From NCBI GenBank assembly GCA_027026295.1, contig JALVOR010000206.1:5034-13632 (forward strand): 8,599 nucleotides of DNA, in the 5' to 3' direction. Below the pieces are notes generated by a model, which searched no databases, was not told where the DNA came from, and worked only from the letters and a program-made list of their open reading frames with translations. This DNA comes from Anaerolineales bacterium (GTDB lineage Bacteria > Chloroflexota > Anaerolineae > Anaerolineales > DRMV01). The translations under genes were made by a program, and so were the position numbers. The number at the start of each line of letters is the position of its first letter. The stretch's first letter is position 1. This document shows, piece by piece, positions 1 through 6,084 of the stretch.

Positions 1-1061
1 CCGGGCAGCGTGGACGTCACCGGAATCCACTTGAAAATGGCAACCGACAGCACGGCATAAGCAATCAGCGCCAGGTCGGCGACGATGCCGGGCAGCCGGT
101 AGTAAAGCGCCATGAAACTCAAAATCACGATGATGGCGATGATGCCGGCGTGCATACTCTTGCGCAGCGAATCTTCACCCAAGGTCGGGCCAATGGTGCG
201 GCTTTGCACCACCTTCAGCGGGATGGGCAGCGAGCCGTAGCGCATCTGGATGGCGAGGTCGTTGGCACTTTCTAAGGTGAAGTCGCCGGTAATCACGCCC
301 TGCCCGTCGGTGATGGGGGAATTCACCCGCGGTGCGGAAATTACTTTGCCGTCCAGCACGATACCCAAAATCTTGCCGACGTTTTTGCTGGTGTAGTCGC
401 CGAAAATCTTTGCGCCCTTGTCGGTGAGTTCAAAGGCAATTTCGTAGCCCGAGCCGGTCTGGTTGGGGCGCACGCTGACGTTTTTGAGGTCGGCGCCGGT
501 CATCACGGTGTGCCAGATTTTAGGCGCCGGCGTTGCCGTGGGGGCGGCTGCGCCGTTTTCCCCGGCTTGCGGGGTGGCTTCCGCGGTGGGCTCCGGGGTG
601 GGGGAGGCGCCAGCGCTGTTGAGGTCGGTCATCACGGGGGTGCCGGGCGGCAGGTAATTGTCGCCCAGGTCGACGAATTCCAGCAGGCCGGTTTTCTTGA
701 TAACGTCCAGTGCGTGTTCCGGGTCGCGCTCGCCGGGGAGTTCCACCACGATGCGGCAGTTGTCGGCGCGTTGCACGACGGCCTCGGAAACCCCCAGGCC
801 GTTGACGCGTTTTTCGACGATGGTGCGCGCAGTTTCCATTTCGTCGTCGGTAATCTGGTCGCAAGGCGCGTCGGCCTGTAACAGGGCTTGCACGCCACCT
901 TGCAGATCCAGCCCCAGTCGCGTTTGCACCGGCTGCTCGAAGAGCGGTTTGGTGCCAAAGGGGTTGGGGATGGTGATTGCCGTTGTGCTGGGAAGGTCGA
1001 TATAGATCGCGAAGGCAATCAACAGCAGAACGGGGATAAGATAGCGTTTGGGATTGCGCAT
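1..1061 (-). CDS. secD: Protein translocase subunit SecD, 3' end truncated by window edge
   Basis: SecD is the inner-membrane subunit that, with SecF, uses the proton gradient to help SecYEG-SecA complete protein export. I translated 353 codons from the ATG at 1061-1059. Residues 8-20 form the first membrane helix. LGLDLQGG (49-56) is the conserved motif that opens the large extracytoplasmic region. EKRVNGLGVSE (83-93) belongs to the P1 domain. SRTIGPTLGEDS (287-298) is the family signature just before the C-terminal membrane bundle, and helices follow at about 305-320 and 325-345. The sequence ends at TLP, just before the expected helix carrying the conserved membrane Asp, so that residue cannot be checked. 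A Thr/Pro/Glu/Ala-rich linker of about 30 residues (152-181) interrupts the periplasmic region. The start is supported by a GGGAGG Shine-Dalgarno 8 nt upstream. secF usually follows secD and would lie outside the window. Confidence 0.96.
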   Translation of the reverse strand, partial: MRNPKRYLIPVLLLIAFAIYIDLPSTTAITIPNPFGTKPLFEQPVQTRLGLDLQGGVQALLQADAPCDQITDDEMETARTIVEKRVNGLGVSEAVVQRADNCRIVVELPGERDPEHALDVIKKTGLLEFVDLGDNYLPPGTPVMTDLNSAGASPTPEPTAEATPQAGENGAAAPTATPAPKIWHTVMTGADLKNVSVRPNQTGSGYEIAFELTDKGAKIFGDYTSKNVGKILGIVLDGKVISAPRVNSPITDGQGVITGDFTLESANDLAIQMRYGSLPIPLKVVQSRTIGPTLGEDSLRKSMHAGIIAIIVILSFMALYYRLPGIVADLALIAYAVLSVAIFKWIPVTSTLP

Positions 1062-1069
1062 AGAGGGAG

Positions 1070-1075
1070 CCTCCC
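1070..1075 (-). promoter_or_regulatory. secD Shine-Dalgarno within a self-complementary leader
   Basis: GGGAGG lies 8 nt before the secD ATG. It is followed at once by CTCCC (1069-1065), which is complementary to it. GGAGGC (1074-1069) also pairs perfectly with GCCTCC (1103-1098) in the loop region of a 5-bp stem (1106-1102 with 1096-1092) near the predicted 5' end of the mRNA. The ribosome site could therefore be masked in more than one way. Whether such pairing happens in the cell is inference. Confidence 0.6.
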
Positions 1076-1115
1076 AAAGGGGGGATTCGGCCGTGCTGGA
1101 GGCACGACGGGGCAC

Positions 1116-1124
1116 ATTATACCA
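1116..1124 (-). promoter_or_regulatory. Extended -10 promoter of secD
   Basis: Read on the minus strand, the site is TGGTATAAT: a perfect TATAAT with the TGn extension of an extended -10 element. No good -35 box lies at 16-18 nt, as expected for this promoter class. Transcription would start near 1109, giving a leader of roughly 48 nt. That is too short to encode a regulatory leader peptide of the kind known for some Sec genes. Confidence 0.65.
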
Positions 1125-1180
1125 CCGCATCGTGTAGAAAATTGATGAAATGCGCGGCGGTAATACGGTAAAATTGCGCT

Positions 1181-2047
1181 ATGCCGAAACACCGTGTTGC
1201 TTTGCTGGCGGGGACGTTGGCGTGTGCCTTTTGGGGCGGGTTGTATCCTGCCATCAAGGTTGTCATGGAAGTGCTGCCGCCGTTTGTGCTGTTAGCCGTG
1301 CGCCTTGCGCTGGCAGCGCTGCTGTTGTGGCCGTTCGTGGTGCGGGCAGGCGGCTTTCCGCGCGAGCGACGTTTGTGGTGGCGCACTTTGGGGGTAGGCG
1401 CTGTCGGGTTCGGCGTCGGGCTGGGTTTCCAGTTTGTGGGCACGCATCTTTCCACTGCCTCTAACGGCGTGCTCATTACCACGAGCACGCCCACCTTTGT
1501 GGTGTTGTTTGGCGCGTGGTTGCTGCGGGAACGCCTGACCCGGCGGCAAATTGTGGCGTTGGTGGTGGCGACGGTGGGCGTGCTGGTTGTCATTGACCCG
1601 CGGCAGGCCCGCCTGGATGCGATGTTTTGGGGCAATCTGGCGCTGCTGGCGGGCGCTTTGGGGTGGGCGCTCTATTCGGTGCTGGTGCGCTGGCTTACCC
1701 GCGAGATGGAAGCCCTTCAAGTCAGCCTGATGACCATGTTGGGTGGGCTGCCGTTGGTGTTCCCGCTGGCGGTGTGGCAATGGCCCCATGCCCGGCTGGA
1801 GGCATTTACGTGGGAAACCGCCGCCGGTGTGCTCTATGTGGTTGTTTTCGCCACGGCTGCGGCGATGTTCCTCTGGAACTACGCCTTTGCCCATTTGGAA
1901 AGCGGCATTGCGGCGCTCACTTTCTTTGTGCAGCCGGTGGTGGGTGTGCTCATTGGTGCGCTGTGGCTGGGCGAGCGCATGACGTTGGGCTTTTTCATTG
2001 GCGGCATATTGATCGCCATCGGCATGTATTTGAGCGCGACAAATTAG
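1181..2047 (+). CDS. EamA/DMT-superfamily permease
   Basis: This is a 288-residue integral membrane protein of the drug/metabolite transporter superfamily with two EamA repeats (about 7-138 and 148-285) and ten predicted helices. The repeats share a pseudo-symmetric Glu motif at the cytoplasmic end of the fourth helix of each half: LLRERLT (114-120) and WLGERMT (262-268). FWGGLYPAIK (17-26) is the typical family N-terminus, and LESGIAALTFFVQPVVG (239-255) is the conserved stretch of the second half. Members export amino acids, metabolites or drugs, and the substrate cannot be read from sequence. The ATG at 1181 has no clear Shine-Dalgarno. A TAAAAT at 1169-1174 would place transcription start at or near the ATG, so a leaderless mRNA is possible but unproven. 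The gene diverges from secD and the next gene follows after 14 nt, suggesting co-transcription. Confidence 0.93.
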   Translation: MPKHRVALLAGTLACAFWGGLYPAIKVVMEVLPPFVLLAVRLALAALLLWPFVVRAGGFPRERRLWWRTLGVGAVGFGVGLGFQFVGTHLSTASNGVLITTSTPTFVVLFGAWLLRERLTRRQIVALVVATVGVLVVIDPRQARLDAMFWGNLALLAGALGWALYSVLVRWLTREMEALQVSLMTMLGGLPLVFPLAVWQWPHARLEAFTWETAAGVLYVVVFATAAAMFLWNYAFAHLESGIAALTFFVQPVVGVLIGALWLGERMTLGFFIGGILIAIGMYLSATN

Positions 2048-2061
2048 TGGAGAGCGCATTT

Positions 2062-3120
2062 ATGAAAGCCTTTGACGTGTTAGCCAAAGCCTTGGGTGCT
2101 TTGATTTTGCTGCTTGTGGTGGCGCTTGCTCCGTTGCTGCTTGTGGGGCAGCGTGCTTTGAACGCGATGCAGGATGCAAACTTGTTGAGCGCGGCGGTGG
2201 AGCGTTACTGGCTGAACGATGGAATGTTGGTGAGCATGGGGCGAGACTACGCGGACAAGCAATTGCAGGAAACGCCTCATAATGACCGCAGCCTGATTTT
2301 CTGGCGGGCTGTGGCGACTTTCGATGATGAGCAGTGGCGCACGCTGATGGGTTTCCTTGCGCCCAGCGATGTGCTTGCTGAGATGGTGGACGATGCTGCT
2401 GTGGGGTTCGTAACCTGGTTGCGAACGCCCAACGCGGAGCATGATATCAGGCTTTCGCTTGTTCAATGGAAACAAAGCGTGCTGGCAAACTCGGACGCGT
2501 TGACCAACTGGTTCCTGGCACAATTTCGCCCGTGCAATGTGGGGGAAACCGCCCAATGGGGCGAGGCATTGCTGCTGGATGACTGGTCATTACCGCCATT
2601 GTGTATGCCTTTGGGCGCGCCGAGGCGGGTTTTGGTGGAGGGGGCGGCTACGGGGCTGCGCGAAGCGGTGGCACAAATGCCCGATAGCGTGACGGTACTC
2701 GATGCAGAGCAAGCTGCAGCATTGGTGCCAATAAAATCTGTGATGCTGCGAGCGGAAGCGCGCAGCATCACAGGGTGGGGCGCGCTGGCTGTGTTATGGC
2801 TCCTGGGGTTGGCCTTGTTTTCCCGCTCGTGGGAAGGACTGTTGCGGGCGGTGGGCGGCTCGGCGTTGGGAGTTGGCCTGGGTGCTGCCGCTGCCACGTT
2901 TGCGTGGGGGCACTTGAGTGCGCAGGTGATGCGGCAGGTTTCTGATGTGCCTGTGTGGGCGGTTTCTTCACTGCAACAAACCGCAGACTTTTACCTGCAG
3001 CACATTTTGATGCCCTTACGGTTGCCCGGCGTGGCAACTGCGATAGCCGGTGCGTTAATGTGGCTGGCGGGCATGGTTGTCGAAGCGCGCCGTAAAAAGG
3101 CGATGGGGGATACCTTTTGA
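2062..3120 (+). CDS. Hypothetical four-TM membrane protein with large extracytoplasmic domain
   Basis: I do not recognise this 352-residue protein. A hydrophobic helix at about 11-29 is followed by a soluble segment (30-237), then three helices at about 238-255, 262-283 and 321-340, and a basic tail (EARRKK, 341-346). The basic C-terminus suggests both ends are cytoplasmic and the 30-237 segment is outside. That segment is rich in Trp and acidic residues and has two cysteines, C158 and C181, in the contexts FRPC and PPLCMP, which could form a disulfide. No catalytic motif is evident. The frame stays open upstream to 1627, but that part overlaps the permease in another frame. The ATG at 2062 is preceded by GGAGAG at 2049-2054 with 7 nt spacing, so it is the start I accept. 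The gene lies 14 nt after the permease stop, pointing to one operon and perhaps a shared membrane role. Confidence 0.85.
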   Translation: MKAFDVLAKALGALILLLVVALAPLLLVGQRALNAMQDANLLSAAVERYWLNDGMLVSMGRDYADKQLQETPHNDRSLIFWRAVATFDDEQWRTLMGFLAPSDVLAEMVDDAAVGFVTWLRTPNAEHDIRLSLVQWKQSVLANSDALTNWFLAQFRPCNVGETAQWGEALLLDDWSLPPLCMPLGAPRRVLVEGAATGLREAVAQMPDSVTVLDAEQAAALVPIKSVMLRAEARSITGWGALAVLWLLGLALFSRSWEGLLRAVGGSALGVGLGAAAATFAWGHLSAQVMRQVSDVPVWAVSSLQQTADFYLQHILMPLRLPGVATAIAGALMWLAGMVVEARRKKAMGDTF

Positions 3121-3200
3121 CTGGCAACTTTGCGCGGTATTTTGCATAGCCAAATAGAGGGGCTTGGAATGTGAGGGAAAACAATGACGCAAGCCATAAC

Positions 3201-3232
3201 ACACAGAGGCGGTTTGCAGGCCGCCTCTGTGT
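3201..3232. terminator. Convergent hairpin terminator between the membrane-protein gene and pyk
   Basis: ACACAGAGGCGG (3201-3212) and its exact reverse complement (3221-3232) form a 12-bp stem around an 8-nt loop. The hairpin is 80 nt after the plus-strand stop and 23 nt after the pyk stop, so it can serve both converging transcripts. The plus-strand trailer CTTTCGGTTCTTGG is T-rich without a true T-run, and the minus-strand trailer has none. It is therefore a terminator-like hairpin rather than a textbook intrinsic terminator. The rest of 3121-3255 shows no other feature. Confidence 0.75.
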
Positions 3233-3255
3233 CTTTCGGTTCTTGGGTGTTGGTG

Positions 3256-4710
3256 TCAGTCCAGCACGCCCACGGTGTGCAGCAGCGCAAAGTTCGGCGG
3301 GCGCATGGCCCCCACGGGGAAGCCGGAAATCAGCACTACCTGCTGCCCGGCCTCGATGGGGGTGGCGGCGCGCAAGGCGGCTTCGACGTGCTGAAGCATG
3401 TTTTCCACTGTATTGGCAAAGGGAACTTGTTGCGGTATCACGCCCCAGTACATGCTCAGCCGCCGGTAGGTGCCTTCTTCGGGGGTGAAGGCGAAAATCG
3501 GCACCCGCGGGCGGGCTTTGGACATCAGCACGGCGGTGCGCCCGGTTTGGGTGAAAACGGCAATCGCGGCCACGTCCCGCTCGTGGGCGAGTTCGCGCGC
3601 CGCGCGAGTGAGGGAGCGGGCGTCGTCGCGGGTGGTGGAGGTTTCCATTTCGGCAAGGTGCCCCCAATGAGCGAACTGGCCTTCGGCTTCCCGCACGATG
3701 GCGTCCATCATCTTGACGGCTTCCACCGGGTAGTCGCCAATTGCAGTTTCGCCGGAAAGCATCACCGCGTCGGTGCCGTCGAACACGGCGTTGGCTACGT
3801 CTGAGGCTTCGGCGCGGGTGGGGCGGGGGGCATGAATCATGGAATCCAGCATTTGGGTGGCGGTAATCACCAGTTTGGCGTGGTGGTTTGCCGTGGCAAT
3901 GATTTCTTTTTGGGCTATGGGCACCCGCTGGGGCGGAAGTTCCACGCCGAGGTCGCCGCGGGCGACCATGACGCCATCGGCAGCGTGTACAATGGCGTGC
4001 AGGTTTTCCAGCGCTTCGGGGCGTTCCAGTTTGGCAATAATGGGCAGGTTGACTTTGTTAGGCGCCATTTGGGCGATGGCCTGCCGCACGCGAGCAATAT
4101 CCGCAGCCTGCCGCACGAACGAGACTGCCACCGCGTCCACGCCCTGCTCCAGCCCGAAAGCGAGGTCTTGTTCGTCCTTCTCGGTGAACCCGGGAACATC
4201 GAAAGGCGCGCCGGGAAAGTTGATGCCCTTGTGCGAGGTCAACGCGCCGCCGAGGATGACTTCGGCTTCCACGATATGTTGCTTCACTGCCCGCACCACG
4301 AGTTCCAGATGTCCGTCGTCCAGCAAAATGTGGCCGTCGGGGCGCGCCACGCGCGGCAGTTCGGGGAAATCTACAGGGATGGCAAGCGCATTGCCTTTGG
4401 GGGCGGGCGTCTCTTCAGGGTAGAGCGCAACTTTCTCGCCAGGGGTAAGGATGAGCGGCTCGCGCGGCAGTTGCCCGACGCGGATTTTGGGGCCTTGTAG
4501 ATCTTGCAAAATGGCGACGGCTTTGCCTAAGCGGTGGCTAAGGCGGCGCACCCGCTCGATGGTGGCCGCGTGCTCCTCGTAAGTGCCGTGGGAAAAGTTC
4601 AACCGGAAGACGTCCACGCCTGCCTGAATCAAGGCACGCAGGGTGGCTTCGTCCTGGCTGGCAGGCCCCACCGTGGCGACGATTTTGACGTTTCTGTGGT
4701 GAAAGATCAT
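3256..4710 (-). CDS. pyk: Pyruvate kinase
   Basis: This enzyme transfers phosphate from phosphoenolpyruvate to ADP, making ATP and pyruvate in the last step of glycolysis. The 484-residue protein has the usual layout: N-terminal barrel start (KIVATVGPAS, 9-18; FRLNFSHG, 35-42), a B-domain lid from roughly 80 to 175, the barrel continuation, and a C-terminal effector domain from about 355. The signature IIAKLERPEALEN (224-236) carries catalytic K227 and metal ligand E229. ARGDLGVE (250-257) supplies the second metal ligand D253. ATQMLDSM (284-291) and the PRPTRAEASDVANAVFDG region (295-312) are intact. DLQGPKIRV (70-78) has Lys where potassium-dependent enzymes have Glu. There is no extra C-terminal PEP-utiliser domain. 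GGAG at 4718-4721 lies 7 nt before the ATG. The gene is 60 nt downstream of the CoA-transferase stop and may be read through from it. Confidence 0.97.
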   Translation of the reverse strand: MIFHHRNVKIVATVGPASQDEATLRALIQAGVDVFRLNFSHGTYEEHAATIERVRRLSHRLGKAVAILQDLQGPKIRVGQLPREPLILTPGEKVALYPEETPAPKGNALAIPVDFPELPRVARPDGHILLDDGHLELVVRAVKQHIVEAEVILGGALTSHKGINFPGAPFDVPGFTEKDEQDLAFGLEQGVDAVAVSFVRQAADIARVRQAIAQMAPNKVNLPIIAKLERPEALENLHAIVHAADGVMVARGDLGVELPPQRVPIAQKEIIATANHHAKLVITATQMLDSMIHAPRPTRAEASDVANAVFDGTDAVMLSGETAIGDYPVEAVKMMDAIVREAEGQFAHWGHLAEMETSTTRDDARSLTRAARELAHERDVAAIAVFTQTGRTAVLMSKARPRVPIFAFTPEEGTYRRLSMYWGVIPQQVPFANTVENMLQHVEAALRAATPIEAGQQVVLISGFPVGAMRPPNFALLHTVGVLD

Positions 4711-4730
4711 GGTTCTTCTCCGCGCGACAG

Positions 4731-4770
4731 CCCGACTACCCGACTATCTGACCATCCGACTATCTGACTG
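4731..4770. repeat. Degenerate tandem array of five 8-bp units in the pyk leader
   Basis: Five consecutive octamers fill 4731-4770 with no gaps. The first two are identical (CCCGACTA, 4731-4738 and 4739-4746). Units three to five follow at 4747, 4755 and 4763 and read TCTGACCA, TCCGACTA and TCTGACTG. The consensus is YCYGACTA. A 13-bp segment at 4740-4752 is repeated exactly at 4756-4768, a 16-bp higher-order period. A sixth, weaker copy (CGCGACAG, 5 of 8 matches) is at 4723-4730. The array touches the CoA-transferase stop codon on one side and nearly reaches the pyk ribosome site on the other. It would be transcribed as the pyk leader. Confidence 0.85.
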
Positions 4771-6081
4771 CTAAATGTACTTGAGTTGCTTTGCCTGGCT
4801 GGTCAGTTCGTCGTGGAAATCGGGATGGGCAATGGCAATCAGTTCCTGCGCCCGCTGGCGGATGGATTTGCCGTACAGGTTGGCGACGCCGTATTCCGTG
4901 ACGACGTAGTGAACATGGTTGCGTGTGGTAACCACGCCGGCGCCCTGCTTGAGCATGGCGGTGATGCGGCTGAAGCGTTTGCCGCTGCGGGTGACGACCT
5001 GGCTGGGGAGGGCGATGATGGGCACGCCGCCTTTGGAACGCGACGCGCCGTAGATGAAGTCCAGTTGCCCACCCACGCCGCTGTAGAGTTTGGGGCCGAT
5101 GCTGTCAGCGCAAACCTGGCCGGTCAAATCTACCTCGATGGCTGAGTTGATGGCAACCATGCGCTCGTTTTGGGCAATGATGAAGGGGTCGTTGACGTAT
5201 TCCGTGGGGTGGAGTTCGATCATCGGGTTGTTGTCCACCCAATCGTAGAGTTCTTGCGTGCCGAGGATGAAACCGGCGATGATTTTGCCGCGATGCAGGG
5301 TTTTGCGTGCCCCGGTCAACACACCGCGTTCCACCAGGGCCATCACGCCATCCGAGAACAGTTCAGTGTGCACGCCCAGGTCTTTTTTGTCGGTCAGGTA
5401 GCGCAGCACGGCGTCGGGCACGGCGCCAATGCCCATTTGCATGGTCGCCCCGTCGGGGATCAGGTCGGCAATGTACTGGGCGATGCGTTCCACGATTTCC
5501 TCTTCGCCCTTGGGCGTCATGCGCATTTCGACCAGCGGGTAGTTGACCGGCACGATGTAGTCTAACTGGCTGACGTGGATGAAGGAATCGCCCAAAGTGC
5601 GCGGCATTTGCTCGTTGATTTCGGCGATGATGATTTTGGAAGATTCGGCGGCGGTTTTCGTCAGGCCGACTTCCACGCCGAAACTGCAGAAACCGTGCTC
5701 GTCGGGCGGGGAAAGGTGCACCAGCGCGACGTCTACAGGCAGAATGCCGTTTTTGAAGAGCAGGGGGAACTCGGAGAGGAACACCGGTGTAAAGTCGGCG
5801 CGGCCTTCCTGCACGGCTTCGCGAATGTTGGCGCTGATGAACATGGTGTTCACCCGCAGGTGGCCTTCCATTTCGGGCGAGACGTAAGTGGCATCGCCTA
5901 CGGTGAGCGCCTGCGCGATTTCGACATTTTCCAACTCGGGCGCGCGGTTTACTAAGGCCTCGAGCAGCACCTGGGGCGTTGAGCAGTTGCCTGTCAGGAA
6001 AACGCGCTGGCGTGATTTGATGACGCTGACGGCTTCCTCGGCGCTCACGATGCGCGAGTGGTAAATTTTGTTCCAGTCCAT
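4771..6081 (-). CDS. Acetyl-CoA hydrolase/transferase family CoA-transferase
   Basis: This 436-residue protein belongs to the family of acetyl-CoA hydrolases, 4-hydroxybutyrate CoA-transferases and succinate/propionate:acetate CoA-transferases. The family moves CoA from an acyl-CoA to a carboxylate through a glutamyl-CoA intermediate. The second-half signature GIGAVPDAV (217-225) is followed by DLGVHTELFSDG (234-245), in which E240 is the expected catalytic glutamate. GVGGQLDFIYGA (335-346) is the conserved glycine-rich segment lining the active site. TEYGVANLYGKS (395-406) is the usual C-terminal block. Length matches clostridial 4-hydroxybutyrate CoA-transferases, but the acyl substrate cannot be fixed from sequence; acetate formation from acetyl-CoA is one plausible role. 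The ATG at 6081 is preceded by GAGGAG with 9 nt spacing. It starts 3 nt after the ald stop, so the two are almost certainly co-transcribed and translationally coupled. Confidence 0.92.
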   Translation of the reverse strand: MDWNKIYHSRIVSAEEAVSVIKSRQRVFLTGNCSTPQVLLEALVNRAPELENVEIAQALTVGDATYVSPEMEGHLRVNTMFISANIREAVQEGRADFTPVFLSEFPLLFKNGILPVDVALVHLSPPDEHGFCSFGVEVGLTKTAAESSKIIIAEINEQMPRTLGDSFIHVSQLDYIVPVNYPLVEMRMTPKGEEEIVERIAQYIADLIPDGATMQMGIGAVPDAVLRYLTDKKDLGVHTELFSDGVMALVERGVLTGARKTLHRGKIIAGFILGTQELYDWVDNNPMIELHPTEYVNDPFIIAQNERMVAINSAIEVDLTGQVCADSIGPKLYSGVGGQLDFIYGASRSKGGVPIIALPSQVVTRSGKRFSRITAMLKQGAGVVTTRNHVHYVVTEYGVANLYGKSIRQRAQELIAIAHPDFHDELTSQAKQLKYI

Positions 6082-6084
6082 GGG

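Noticed and set aside
520..1077. Long minus-strand frame overlapping secD
   Set aside because: It is an Arg/Pro/Gly-rich antiframe of a clearly conserved secD and has no recognisable domain.
1142..1174. Promoter for the permease from TTGATG with TAATAC or TAAAAT
   Set aside because: The spacers would be 13 or 21 nt, both outside the normal range, so I could not support a promoter call.
1627..2061. Upstream extension of the membrane-protein frame, giving a 497-residue product
   Set aside because: The extension lies fully inside the permease gene in another frame and reads as a Gly/Cys/His-rich shadow. The ATG at 2062 has a good ribosome site and a natural signal-anchor helix.
3184..3804. Long plus-strand frame starting near the terminator hairpin
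   Set aside because: It is mostly the antisense of pyk and reads through the hairpin; the pyk motifs on the other strand are unambiguous.
4731..4770. CRISPR-like repeat array
   Set aside because: The 8-bp units are adjacent with no spacers, the repeat is far too short, and no cas genes are present. It is a simple tandem repeat.
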